A stretch of 64,000 nt of DNA from Streptomyces sp. AC558_RSS880 (GTDB lineage Bacteria; Actinomycetota; Actinomycetes; Streptomycetales; Streptomycetaceae): the NCBI RefSeq assembly GCF_019049255.1, contig NZ_JAGMUJ010000030.1, forward strand, positions 343,494 to 407,493, given 5' to 3'. Below, one piece after another: positions 15,828-24,600 of this stretch. Every line of letters starts with the position of its first letter. Position 1 is the first letter of the stretch. Made by a program: the position numbers and the translations under genes. Below the pieces are notes generated by a model. It was not told where the DNA came from. It saw only the letters and a list, made by a program, of their open reading frames with translations, and did not search any database.

Positions 15828-17066
15828 GTGGCAGCGGAGATTGTCAATCCTCGCAGCGACAGCGAAAGCCGGAACGGTCATACGGAGCAGGGCGACGGGG
15901 CCGAGCCCCTCGACTCCTTCGACCCGGCGTTCGCGCTGCACCGCGGCGGCAAGATGGCTGTGCAGGCCACTGTGCCGATCCGTGACAAGGACGATCTGTC
16001 CCTGGCGTACACGCCCGGCGTCGCGAAGGTGTGCAGCGCGATCGCCGAGCAGCCGGAGCTCGTCCACGACTACACGTGGAAGTCACAGGTCGTCGCCGTC
16101 GTGACGGACGGCACGGCCGTGCTGGGGCTCGGTGACATCGGGCCCGAGGCGTCCCTCCCGGTGATGGAGGGCAAGGCCATCCTCTTCAAGCAGTTCGGCG
16201 GCGTGGACGCGGTCCCGATCGCCCTGAACTGCACCGACGTGGACGAGATCGTCGAGACCGTGGTCCGGCTCGCCCCGTCCTTCGGCGGGGTGAACCTGGA
16301 GGACATCTCCGCGCCCCGCTGCTTCGAGATCGAGAAGCGGCTGCAGGAGCGGCTGGACATCCCGGTCTTCCACGACGACCAGCACGGCACGGCGGTCGTG
16401 ACGCTGGCCGCGCTGCGGAACGCCGCGCGGCTGAGCGGACGCGCCCTCGGTGATCTGCGCGCCGTGATCTCGGGCGCGGGCGCCGCGGGTGTCGCCATCG
16501 CCAAGATGCTGATCGAGGCCGGTGTCGGCGATGTCGCCGTGGCCGACCGCAAGGGCGTCGTGTCACGGGACCGCGAGGACCTCACGCCGATCAAGGCGGA
16601 GCTGGCGTCGTTCACCAACAAGGCCGGCCTCTCGGGCTCGCTGGAGTCGGCGCTGGCCGGTGCCGACGTCTTCATCGGGGTCTCCGGCGGCACGGTGCCG
16701 GAGGCGGCGGTGGCGTCGATGGCCGAGGGCGCGTTCGTCTTCGCCATGGCCAACCCCGACCCCGAGGTGCACCCGGAGGTCGCGCACAAGTACGCGGCGG
16801 TCGTGGCCACCGGGCGGTCGGACTTCCCGAACCAGATCAACAACGTGCTGGCGTTCCCCGGGATCTTCGCGGGCGCGCTGCAGGTGCGGGCCTCCCGGAT
16901 CACCGAGGGGATGAAGCTGGCCGCCGCCGAGGCGCTGGCCTCGGTGGTCGGTGACGATCTCGCCGCCGACTACGTCATCCCGTCCCCGTTCGACGAGCGG
17001 GTCGCCCCCGCGGTGACGGCGGCGGTGGCCGCGGCAGCCCGGGCGGAGGGTGTCGCCCGCCGCTGA
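15828..17066 (+). CDS. NAD(P)-dependent malic enzyme
   Basis: This 412-residue enzyme oxidatively decarboxylates malate to pyruvate and CO2, linking the TCA cycle with gluconeogenesis and NADPH supply. YTPGVAKVC at 61-69 holds the catalytic tyrosine, and GTAVLGLGDIGPEASLPVMEGK at 95-116 the conserved block. FHDDQHGTAV at 181-190 carries the metal-binding aspartates, and ISGAGAAGVAIAKM at 214-227 is the dinucleotide fold. GTG at 15828 has AAGGGG upstream. The short size places it in the small bacterial class without a phosphotransacetylase domain. A T-rich terminator follows. Confidence 0.95.
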   Translation: MAAEIVNPRSDSESRNGHTEQGDGAEPLDSFDPAFALHRGGKMAVQATVPIRDKDDLSLAYTPGVAKVCSAIAEQPELVHDYTWKSQVVAVVTDGTAVLGLGDIGPEASLPVMEGKAILFKQFGGVDAVPIALNCTDVDEIVETVVRLAPSFGGVNLEDISAPRCFEIEKRLQERLDIPVFHDDQHGTAVVTLAALRNAARLSGRALGDLRAVISGAGAAGVAIAKMLIEAGVGDVAVADRKGVVSRDREDLTPIKAELASFTNKAGLSGSLESALAGADVFIGVSGGTVPEAAVASMAEGAFVFAMANPDPEVHPEVAHKYAAVVATGRSDFPNQINNVLAFPGIFAGALQVRASRITEGMKLAAAEALASVVGDDLAADYVIPSPFDERVAPAVTAAVAAAARAEGVARR

Positions 17067-17082
17067 GACGCGCGGATCGCCG

Positions 17083-17121
17083 ATGGGCCCCGTCCCCGGG
17101 TGGGCGGGGCCCATTTCTTTG
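17083..17121 (+). terminator. Rho-independent terminator of the malic enzyme gene
   Basis: ATGGGCCCCG (17083-17092) pairs with CGGGGCCCAT (17105-17114), followed by TTTCTTTG. A T-rich tail is rare in this genome, so this is one of the clearest terminators in the window. Confidence 0.85.
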
Positions 17122-17229
17122 CCGGGGGCTTGGGCCGCCCGGGTGGCGGGGCCCGCCGGGTGGCAAGAGGGCGTGTCTCACAGTCGGGCCTGGTTCCTTC
17201 GGCGGGGCGGGGAACCTATCGTCAAGGTC

Positions 17230-18195
17230 ATGTTCGCCGTCTACGCCGCCCGAATCGACCGCGACCAGCCGCTCGCGGGTCTGGAGCTGGGAGAGCGTCC
17301 CGCTCCCGAGTCCCGGCCCGGCTGGAGCACCGTCACGGTCAAGGCCGCCTCCCTCAACCACCACGACCTCTGGTCCCTGCGGGGCGTGGGCCTCGCGGAG
17401 GACAAGCTGCCGATGATCCTCGGCTGTGACGCCGCCGGCGTCGACGAGGACGGCAACGAGGTCGTCCTGCACTCGGTGATCGGACAGAGTGGCCACGGGG
17501 TGGGCCCCCGCGAGCCCCGGTCCATCCTGACCGAGCGCTACCAGGGCACGTTCGCCGAGCAGGTCGCCGTGCCCACCTGGAACGTCCTGCCCAAGCCGAA
17601 GGAGCTCTCCTTCGAGGAGGCCGCCTGTCTGCCGACCGCCTGGCTGACCGCGTACCGGATGCTGTTCACCAACGCCGGGGTGCGGCCCGGGGATTCCGTC
17701 CTGGTGCAGGGGGCCGGGGGTGGCGTCGCCACCGCCGCGATCGTGCTCGGCAGGGCCGCGGGGCTGCGGGTCTTCGCCACCAGCCGGGACGAGGCCAAGC
17801 GCAAGCGGGCGCTGGAGCTCGGCGCCGTGGAGGCGGTGGAGCCCGGGGCGCGGCTGCCGCAGCGGGTCGACGCCGTGATCGAGACCGTGGGGGCGGCCAC
17901 CTGGTCCCACTCGGTGAAGTCGCTGCGCCCCGGCGGCACGCTGGTGATCTCCGGCGCCACCAGCGGTGACCGGCCCTCGCACGCCGAGCTGACCCGGATC
18001 TTCTTCCTGGAGCTCAAGGTCGTCGGGTCGACCATGGGCACCAAGGACGAGCTGGAGGACCTGCTCTCCTTCTGCGCCGCCACCGGTGTACGGCCCGTCA
18101 TCGACGAGGCGCTGCCCATGGACCGGGCGCGGGAGGGCTTCGAACGGATGGAGTCCGGGGGGCAGTTCGGCAAGATCGTGCTCACGCATCCCTGA
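17230..18195 (+). CDS. Zinc-independent medium-chain dehydrogenase / quinone-oxidoreductase-like protein
   Basis: This 321-residue MDR-family protein has KAASLNHHDLWSLRGVG at about 38-54, the typical catalytic-domain entry. Its cofactor-binding Rossmann motif is VLVQGAGGGVATAAIVLGRA at 156-175, and it ends QFGKIVLTHP. Zinc-ligand cysteines of classical alcohol dehydrogenases are not evident, so it is likelier an NADPH-dependent quinone or enone reductase. The ATG at 17230 is preceded by a weak AAGG; an upstream in-frame start is possible. It stands between two terminators, hence monocistronic. Confidence 0.88.
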   Translation: MFAVYAARIDRDQPLAGLELGERPAPESRPGWSTVTVKAASLNHHDLWSLRGVGLAEDKLPMILGCDAAGVDEDGNEVVLHSVIGQSGHGVGPREPRSILTERYQGTFAEQVAVPTWNVLPKPKELSFEEAACLPTAWLTAYRMLFTNAGVRPGDSVLVQGAGGGVATAAIVLGRAAGLRVFATSRDEAKRKRALELGAVEAVEPGARLPQRVDAVIETVGAATWSHSVKSLRPGGTLVISGATSGDRPSHAELTRIFFLELKVVGSTMGTKDELEDLLSFCAATGVRPVIDEALPMDRAREGFERMESGGQFGKIVLTHP

Positions 18196-18220
18196 CGGCG
18201 GGGTTCCGCCCGCTCTTCTC

Positions 18221-18250
18221 ACGGCCGGTCCGGGTCTCCGGGCCGGCCGT
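18221..18250 (+). terminator. Hairpin terminator after the oxidoreductase gene
   Basis: A 13-bp stem with one G-T pair (18221-18233 with 18238-18250) and a four-base loop sits 25 bases behind the stop codon. It insulates the following HTH/Clp-N promoter. Confidence 0.75.
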
Positions 18251-18255
18251 CGGCA

Positions 18256-18302
18256 TGTCAACTCGAGTTGACATCGAGAGGGTGTCAACGTAAGTTGACA
18301 TC
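18256..18302 (+). promoter_or_regulatory. Promoter with two 18-bp operator dyads, probably giving a leaderless transcript
   Basis: Dyad 1 is the perfect palindrome TGTCAACTCGAGTTGACA (18256-18273). Dyad 2 is TGTCAACGTAAGTTGACA (18283-18300), same arms, spaced 27 bases centre to centre. A consensus -35, TTGACA (18268-18273), lies in dyad 1. After a 17-base spacer, the -10 TAAGTT (18291-18296) lies in dyad 2. Transcription should begin about seven bases on, at the ATG at 18303, where no ribosome site exists. Binding at either dyad would block RNA polymerase. Autoregulation by the downstream HTH protein is the simplest inference. Confidence 0.8.
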
Positions 18303-18512
18303 ATGACTGAGGCAACCGACCTCGCCGAGCGGGCGGGCGATCGCGACCCACGGGTCGGCCTGCGGGCCGTCGCCGCCCTGCGCCGGCTGCTGGAGCAACT
18401 GGAGACCGTGCAGGTGCGCAACGCGCGCCATCAGGGCTGGTCGTGGCAGGAGATCGCCACCGAGCTCGGGGTCAGCAGGCAGGCCGTGCACAAGAAGTAC
18501 GGGAGGCATTGA
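18303..18512 (+). CDS. Small helix-turn-helix protein, likely autoregulator
   Basis: This 69-residue protein consists of a helical N-terminal half (dimerisation-like leucines LAERAGDRDPRVGLRAVAALRRLLEQLE) and a C-terminal helix-turn-helix (GWSWQEIATELGVSRQAVHKKYG, residues 44-66). The ATG at 18303 directly follows the second operator dyad and lacks a ribosome site, so leaderless initiation is expected. Its stop overlaps the start of the Clp-N gene by one base. The pair looks like a regulator with its controlled partner. Confidence 0.88.
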   Translation: MTEATDLAERAGDRDPRVGLRAVAALRRLLEQLETVQVRNARHQGWSWQEIATELGVSRQAVHKKYGRH

Positions 18513-19075
18513 TGTTCGAGCGGTTCACGAAGGACGCCCGGGACGTGGTGAAGGGGGCGGTCGAGCACGCGGAGGGGACGGGAGCCGAACGGGTCGGTGC
18601 CGAGCATCTGCTGCTGGCCCTGCTCGACCGGGAAGGGAGCCGGGCCTCGTTCGCACTGGCCGCCCTCGGTGCCGGTGAGCGACGGGAGTCGGTGCGGGCG
18701 GCGCTGGGGGAGGCCCGGCGCCGGGCCGGGCTGACGCAGGCCGAGACCGACGCCCTCGCCGGGCTCGGCATCGACGTGTCGGAGATCGTGGCCCGGGTGG
18801 AGGAGACGCACGGGACCGGGGCCCTGTCCGGCCACCGGAAGGCCGGGGGGCGGAGGTCGGGACACCGACCCTTCGACCGTGCGGCCAAGGACGTCCTCAC
18901 GGGCGCCCTGCGCGCCGCCACCGCCCTGCGCGACCGCCGTATCGGCGACGAGCACATTCTGCTCGCCCTCACCGCCCGACCCGGCGTCCCCGCCGAGGTC
19001 CTCGCCGACCACGGCGTGACGTACGAGTCCGTGACCCGGGTCCTTCACGGGGGCGGCGAGGCCAAGGCGGGCTGA
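18512..19075 (+). CDS. Clp N-terminal repeat domain protein without AAA module
   Basis: This 187-residue protein has two Clp-N repeats: FERFTKDARDVVKGAVEHAEGTGAERVGAEHLLLALLDREG (2-42) and the PFDRAAKDVLTGALRAATALRDRRIGDEHILLALTARPG half (about 117-155). These are the substrate- or adaptor-binding modules of ClpC and ClpA. There is no Walker A or B, so it cannot unfold proteins itself. It may bind ClpC clients, adaptors or arginine-phosphorylated proteins as a free-standing decoy or adaptor, which is inference. GGGAGG precedes the ATG, and the gene is coupled to the HTH gene. Confidence 0.9.
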   Translation: MFERFTKDARDVVKGAVEHAEGTGAERVGAEHLLLALLDREGSRASFALAALGAGERRESVRAALGEARRRAGLTQAETDALAGLGIDVSEIVARVEETHGTGALSGHRKAGGRRSGHRPFDRAAKDVLTGALRAATALRDRRIGDEHILLALTARPGVPAEVLADHGVTYESVTRVLHGGGEAKAG

Positions 19076-19085
19076 CGCCGACGCG

Positions 19086-19114
19086 GGCCCGGCCCGGTCG
19101 GAGTGGGCCGGGCC
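19086..19114. terminator. Bidirectional hairpin between Clp-N and PadR genes
   Basis: GGCCCGGCCC (19086-19095) pairs with GGGCCGGGCC (19105-19114) between two convergent genes whose stops are at 19075 and 19122. Confidence 0.75.
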
Positions 19115-19121
19115 AGGAGAC

Positions 19122-20159
19122 TCACCGCTTCGGCGCGCGCAGTATCACCCCGATGTGGGCCGCCGCCGTGGACAGATGGCGGCGGGCGTCGCGGAGCTGG
19201 TCCGCCGTGACGCCGTGGTCGCGGGCCGCGTCACGGATGTCGTCCCGGAAGCGGTCCAGCAGGCGGTCCAGGTCGCGGGCCGGGTCGCCGGTGGAGTCCG
19301 AGGCGTCCTCGTGCGCCCAGGACGGGGCGTAGTCGGCGGGGAAATCCTCGGGGGTCCGGGAGTACGACGGCTCCGAGGCCTTGCCGGAGGTCCCCGCGCC
19401 GGTACGGCCGAAGGCGAAGTCCTTGCCGAACTCGCTCATCTCCTTGGCCAGTTCGCCGAGGCCCTCACGCAGCCCCGTCGGCCAGTCGCCCCGGGCGAAG
19501 TGGTGCTGCACCTGTTCCTGGACCTGGCGCGCGATGCGCTGCACCTCCTCCTGTGCCCTGTCCTGGGCCTCCTTGGCCTGGCGGCGGGCGCGCTGCGCCT
19601 CCTCGCGGGAGCGCCGGCTCTCGTCCTTGGCGCGGCGGGCCTGTTCCTTCCACTCCTGCTTGGCGCGGCGCATCTCCTCCTTGGCGGCGTGCCAGGCGTC
19701 CTTGTTGCCGAACACCCCGAACTCGCCGAAAAGGCCTTCCTCTTCGACGGACGCCCCGCCCGTACGGCTCTGGCGGGCCTTGCCGGCCGCGGCCCGCATC
19801 TCGCGGCGCAGATCGCCCGCCGCGCCGCTGACGTCGGCCCGGATCTCGGCGGCCAGTTCGGCGACCGACTCCCGGATCTCCAGCTCCAGATCGGCCAGCT
19901 CGCCGCTGCGGTCGGCCAGTTCGGCGCGTCCGGCGTCCGTGATGGAGTACACCTTGCGGCCGCCCTCGGTGGTGTGGGTGACCAGACCCTCCGCCTCCAG
20001 CTTGGCCAGGCGCGGATAGACCGTGCCCGCCGACGGTGCGTACAGCCCCTGGAAGCGCTCCTCGAGGAGGCGGATCACCTCGTAGCCGTGGCGCGGGGCC
20101 TCGTCCAGCAGCTTCAGCAGGTAGAGGCGGAGGCGTCCGTGGGCGAAGACGGGAGGCAT
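19122..20159 (-). CDS. PadR-family transcriptional regulator with long coiled-coil C-terminal region
   Basis: This protein has 345 residues, much longer than typical PadR proteins (about 110-180). The winged-helix domain covers residues 1-85 (LRLYLLKLLDEAPRHGYEVIRLLEERFQGLYAPSAGTVYPRLAKLEAEGLV). A helical segment follows, then a highly charged stretch at about 150-230 (AAKEEMRRAKQEWKEQARRAKDESRRSREEAQRARRQ) that should form a coiled coil. The C-terminal DPARDLDRLLDRFRDDIRDAARDHGVTADQLRDARRHL may be a small effector module. It starts one base after the DUF4097 stop. It likely represses its own operon through the dyads at 21076-21107. Confidence 0.9.
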   Translation of the reverse strand: MPPVFAHGRLRLYLLKLLDEAPRHGYEVIRLLEERFQGLYAPSAGTVYPRLAKLEAEGLVTHTTEGGRKVYSITDAGRAELADRSGELADLELEIRESVAELAAEIRADVSGAAGDLRREMRAAAGKARQSRTGGASVEEEGLFGEFGVFGNKDAWHAAKEEMRRAKQEWKEQARRAKDESRRSREEAQRARRQAKEAQDRAQEEVQRIARQVQEQVQHHFARGDWPTGLREGLGELAKEMSEFGKDFAFGRTGAGTSGKASEPSYSRTPEDFPADYAPSWAHEDASDSTGDPARDLDRLLDRFRDDIRDAARDHGVTADQLRDARRHLSTAAAHIGVILRAPKR

Positions 20160-20160
20160 G

Positions 20161-21033
20161 TCAGAGCACCTTCTTCTCGGTCGTACCGGCATTGTCCCCC
20201 GAGCCGTCCCGCGGTTCGGGCTCGTCCTCCCCGGCCGGGCGGCGCAGCAGGGCGATGGAGCCGGAGACGGTGGTGGCGCGCAGCTTGCCGCTGCCCGCGC
20301 CGAGCCGGCCGGTGAGCTTGTGGGCGCCCCACAAGCCCTGCACCCGGAGGCCGTCGAAGGCGTTGGAGATCGCGCCGCTCGCGGTGTTGGCCTCCACCTC
20401 GGCGTCCGCCGGGTCCGGCAGCCGGATGGCGATCTCGCCCGAGACGCTGGTCAGCTTGACGTCGGTGGGGCCGTCGGGGTCGAGGTCCACGATCATGGAT
20501 CCGCCGACCGTGTCCGCCCGCACGGAGGAGCCGGAGCCCTCGACGACGGTGAGGTCGCCGGAGACGGAGGCGAAGCGGAGGTCGCCGGTGACGGACTGGG
20601 CCTCCACGCTCCCGGACACGGTCTCCGCGCGGACCGGGCCGGACAGGGCGACCAGGGTGGTGTCGCCGGCGACGCCCCTCACCGCGGCGGGGCCCCGGAT
20701 GCCGGATATCACGGCGCCGGCGCCGACCACGCCCACCTCGACCCGGGTCCGTGCCGGAACGGCCAGGGAGACCACCGCGCTGCGGCGCCAGCCCTTGCGG
20801 TCCAGCCACTTGAGGAAGCCCTTCCAGGGGAGGTCGTCGTAGGCCACCGTGAGGGTGCCGCCCTTCTGGGTGACGACCAGGGGCGGGCCCTCGACCTCGG
20901 AGATCTGGAGGTGGGCGGAGTCCTCGTCGGTGCCCACGACGTTCACGGTGCCGTTGACGATGCGGACGTGCAGGTCGCTCACGGGGGTGTCGAAGGTGAG
21001 TTTCGTGGGTTCCGCGACGGACCATTCGGGCAT
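20161..21033 (-). CDS. DUF4097 (adhesin-like beta-helix) family protein
   Basis: This 290-residue protein has no signal peptide or membrane helix. From about residue 90 on it shows repeating short beta-strands of the pattern VSG-VEAQSVTGDLRFASVSGDLTVVEGSG. This is the DUF4097 right-handed beta-helix often called putative adhesin. It is the first gene of an operon with the PadR regulator. DUF4097 proteins often accompany PadR or sigma/anti-sigma regulators in bacteria and may act as cytoplasmic partners rather than adhesins; the role is unknown. Confidence 0.85.
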   Translation of the reverse strand: MPEWSVAEPTKLTFDTPVSDLHVRIVNGTVNVVGTDEDSAHLQISEVEGPPLVVTQKGGTLTVAYDDLPWKGFLKWLDRKGWRRSAVVSLAVPARTRVEVGVVGAGAVISGIRGPAAVRGVAGDTTLVALSGPVRAETVSGSVEAQSVTGDLRFASVSGDLTVVEGSGSSVRADTVGGSMIVDLDPDGPTDVKLTSVSGEIAIRLPDPADAEVEANTASGAISNAFDGLRVQGLWGAHKLTGRLGAGSGKLRATTVSGSIALLRRPAGEDEPEPRDGSGDNAGTTEKKVL

Positions 21034-21075
21034 GGGTGGACCTCCTGGGAACGAAGCGGTCGACGACTACGCGGC

Positions 21076-21107
21076 ATATCGCGTCTTACGTGATTCACGA
21101 TATATCG
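21076..21107 (-). promoter_or_regulatory. Candidate PadR operator upstream of the DUF4097-padR operon
   Basis: The AT-rich patch carries ATATCGCG (21076-21083), the palindrome CGTGATTCACG (21089-21099) and the overlapping palindrome CGATATATCG (21098-21107). ATATCGCG recurs at 21102-21109. Such ATATCG/CGATAT dyads resemble PadR-type sites. The patch lies 43-75 bases before the operon start, where its promoter must be. Confidence 0.6.
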
Positions 21108-21290
21108 CGGCAGGGGAAAGTCAAGACACTCGTTCTGGTGATCCGTCGGCCTGTGAGGTGTGACCGTGCCGAGGGTGATGTGTGCCTGCGCCGGTGTGCA
21201 CCGTGTTGGTACTGGGCGGGGGCGTTCGCGCAGCCCGGCGCTCACGGGGTGCCGTCGCACCCACCCGTGCCGCCCTGCGGCACGACTGCC

Positions 21291-21346
21291 CGCGGATACG
21301 CGGATACGCGGATGCGCGGGTACGCGGGTACGCGAGTACGCGGGTA
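21291..21346. repeat. Seven tandem copies of an 8-bp repeat (CGCGGATA/CGCGGGTA)
   Basis: The units read CGCGGATA, CGCGGATA, CGCGGATG, CGCGGGTA, CGCGGGTA, CGCGAGTA and CGCGGGTA without gaps. The array ends six bases short of the stop of the small gene at 21353. An 8-bp unit cannot be in-frame coding, and no open frame uses it. It is the type of array that changes copy number by slippage, useful as a strain marker; a regulatory role is unproven. Confidence 0.85.
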
Positions 21347-21352
21347 CCGCGG

Positions 21353-21532
21353 TTACTCGTCGTCCTCGTCGTCCAGACGGGCCAGCCAGGTGGCCAGGCG
21401 TTCCACCGGGACCTCGAAGTCGGGGTTGAGGTCGACGAACGTGCGCAGCTGCTCGGCCAGCCACTCGAAGGTGACCTCCTCCTCCCCGCGCCGCTTCTCC
21501 AGTTCCTCGATGCCACGGTCCGTGAAGTACAT
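21353..21532 (-). CDS. Small acidic conserved protein (DUF6104-like)
   Basis: This 59-residue protein, MYFTDRGIEELEKRRGEEEV followed by TFEWLAEQLRTFVDLNPDFE and VPVERLATWLARLDDEDDE, is mostly helical and acidic at the C terminus. I recognise it as a small protein widely kept in Streptomyces without known function. There is no Shine-Dalgarno-like purine run before the ATG at 21532. A TATCCT hexamer ends seven bases upstream, so leaderless translation is possible. It is separated from the 2-oxoglutarate dehydrogenase gene by a strong terminator. Confidence 0.8.
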   Translation of the reverse strand: MYFTDRGIEELEKRRGEEEVTFEWLAEQLRTFVDLNPDFEVPVERLATWLARLDDEDDE

Positions 21533-21558
21533 GAGGACAAGGATATGTGCAGGAAAAC

Positions 21559-21599
21559 GGGCGGGCCGCACCCCCGTGAGAGGGGTGCGGCCCGCCCGC
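21559..21599 (-). terminator. 17-bp hairpin terminator of the 2-oxoglutarate dehydrogenase gene
   Basis: The arms at 21559-21575 and 21583-21599 are perfect complements around a 7-base loop. Read on the minus strand, the hairpin is followed by GTTTTCC, a short T-run. It lies 14 bases after the dehydrogenase stop codon. Confidence 0.9.
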
Positions 21600-21612
21600 G
21601 TAAGGCCTCCGG

Positions 21613-24600
21613 TTACGCCTCGAAGACCTCGCGCACCAGCTGCTCCTGCTCGGCCTGGTGGCGCTTCGCGGAGCCGACCGCGGGCGACGAGCCGTGCGGC
21701 CGCGAGATGCGGCGCAGACGCTCGGCGTGCGGGAGGTCGGCACCGACCGCCAGGTCGAGGTGGTCGATCAGGTTGAGCGCGATGAACGGCCAGGCACCCT
21801 GGTTCGCCGGCTCCTCCTGGGCCCACAGGTACTTCTCGGCGTTCGGGTACTTCTTGATCTCCGCCTGGAGCTCCGTACCCGGCAGCGGGTACAGGCGCTC
21901 GATGCGGATGATCGCCGTGTCCGTCGCGCCGCGCTTCTGCCGCTCGGCCTCCAGGTCGTAGTAGACCTTGCCGGCCGTGAAGACGACCTTCTTCACCGCG
22001 GCCGGGTCGACCGAGGCGTCGCCGATGACCGGGCGGAACTGGCCCGTGGTGAACTCCTCCGCCTTCGAGGCCGCGGCCTTCAGGCGCAGCATCGACTTCG
22101 GGGTGAAGACGACCAGCGGCTTGTGGTGCGGGTTGTGCACCTGCCACCGCAGGAGGTGGAAGTAGTTCGACGGCGAGGTCGGCATCGCGACCGTCATGTT
22201 GTTCTGGGCGCAGAGCTGCAGGAACCGCTCCGGGCGGGCCGAGGAGTGGTCCGGGCCCTGGCCCTCGTAGCCGTGCGGGAGGAGCAGGACCACACCGGAG
22301 GTCTGGGCCCACTTCTGCTCCGCCGACGAGATGAACTCGTCCACGACCGTCTGCGCGCCGTTGACGAAGTCGCCGAACTGCGCCTCCCACAGCACGAGCG
22401 CGTCGGGGCGGGCCAGCGAGTAGCCGTACTCGAAGCCCATCGCCGCGTACTCGGACAGCAGGGAGTTGTAGACGTTCAGCCGCGACTGGTCCTCGGAGAG
22501 GTACTGCAGCGGCGTGTACTCCTCGCCCGTGCTGCGGTCGATGATGACCGCGTGGCGCTGGCCGAAGGTGCCGCGCTGGGAGTCCTGGCCGGCCAGGCGG
22601 ACCGGGACGCCCTCGAGGAGCAGCGAACCGAAGGCGAGGGTCTCGCCCATGCCCCAGTCGATCGTGCCGTCCTCGACCATCGCCGCCCGGCGCTGCAGCT
22701 GCGGCAGCAGGCGCGGGTGGACGGTGATGTGGTCGGGGATGTTGACCTGGGACTCGGCGATCCGCTTGACGGTCTCCGTGGTCACCGCGGTGTTCACGGC
22801 GACCGGGAACTCGGCCTGCGGGTCCGACGGCTCGACCGTCGCCGGCTGCGAGGTGGCCTCACGGACCTCCGTGAAGACCTTCTCCAGCTGGCCCTGGTAG
22901 TCCTGGAGCGCCTGCTCGGCCTCTTCCAGGGTGATGTCGCCGCGACCGATGAGCGACTCGGTGTACAGCTTGCGCACCGAGCGCTTCTTGTCGATCAGGT
23001 CGTACATCAGCGGCTGGGTGAAGGCCGGGTTGTCCGACTCGTTGTGACCGCGGCGGCGGTAGCAGATGAGGTCGATCACCACGTCCTTGTTGAACGCCTG
23101 GCGGAACTCGAAGGCGAGCCGCGCGACGCGGACCACGGCCTCCGGGTCGTCGCCGTTCACGTGGAAGATCGGGGCCTCGATCATGCGGGCCACGTCCGTC
23201 GCGTACATCGACGAGCGCGACGACTCCGGGGCGGCGGTGAAGCCGACCTGGTTGTTGATGACGACGTGGACCGTGCCGCCGGTGCGGTAGCCGCGCAGCT
23301 GCGACATGTTCAGGGTCTCGGCCACCACGCCCTGGCCCGCGAAGGCCGCGTCGCCGTGGATCGCCACCGGCAGGACGGTGAAGTCCGTGCCGCCCTTGCC
23401 GATGATGTCCTGCTTGGCGCGGGCGACGCCCTCCAGGACCGGGTCCACCGCCTCCAGGTGCGAGGGGTTCGCGACCAGGGAGACCTTGATCTGCTCGCCG
23501 TCCAGGCCGGTGAAGGTGCCCTCGGCGCCCAGGTGGTACTTCACGTCGCCGGAGCCGTGCATCGACTTCGGGTCGAGGTTGCCCTCGAACTCGCGGAAGA
23601 TCTGCGCGTACGACTTGCCGACGATGTTGGCCAGCACGTTCAGCCGGCCGCGGTGGGCCATGCCGATGACGACCTCGTCCAGGCGGGACTCGGCGGCCGA
23701 GTCCAGCACCGCGTCCAGCAGCGGGATGACGGACTCGCCGCCCTCCAGGGAGAAGCGCTTCTGGCCGACGTACTTCGTCTGCAGGAAGGTCTCGAAGGCC
23801 TCCGCCGCGTTCAGCCGGCGCAGGATGCGCAGCTGCTCCTCGCGCTCCGGCTTGGTGTGCGAGCGCTCGATGCGGTCCTGGATCCACTTGCGCTGCTTGG
23901 GGTCCTGGATGTGCATGAACTCGACGCCGGTGGTGCGGCAGTACGAGTCGCGCAGCACGCCGAGGATGTCGCGCAGCTTCATCAGGGACTTGCCGGCGAA
24001 GCCGCCGACGGCGAACTCGCGCTCCAGGTCCCACAGGGTGAGGCCGTGCTCGACGATGTCCAGGTCGGGGTGCTTGCGCTGGCGGTACTCCAGCGGGTCG
24101 GTGTCGGCCATGACGTGGCCGCGGACCCGGTAGGAGTGGATCAGCTCGAAGACGCGGGCGGCCTTGGTGACGTCGTCGTCGTGGGAGGCGTCGATGTCCT
24201 TGAGCCAGCGGACCGGCTCGTAGGGGATGCGCAGCGCCTCGAAGATCTCGTCGTAGAAGTTCTTCTCGCCGAGCAGGAGGTTGGCGACCGCGCGCAGGAA
24301 CTCGCCGGAGGCGGCGCCCTGGATCACCCGGTGGTCGTAGGTCGACGTGAGCGTCATGACCTTGGAGATGCCGAGCTTGTTCAGGGTGTCCTGGGAGGTG
24401 CCCTGGAACTCCGCCGGGTAGTCCATGGAGCCGACGCCCATGATCACCGACTGGCCGGGCATCAGACGCGGCACGGAGTGGACGGTGCCGAGGCCGCCGG
24501 GGTTGGTCAGGGAGACCGTGACGCCGGTGAAGTCGTCCATCGTCAGCTTGTTGTCGCGGGCACGACGGACGATGTCCTCGTAGGCCTGCCAGAACTCGAA

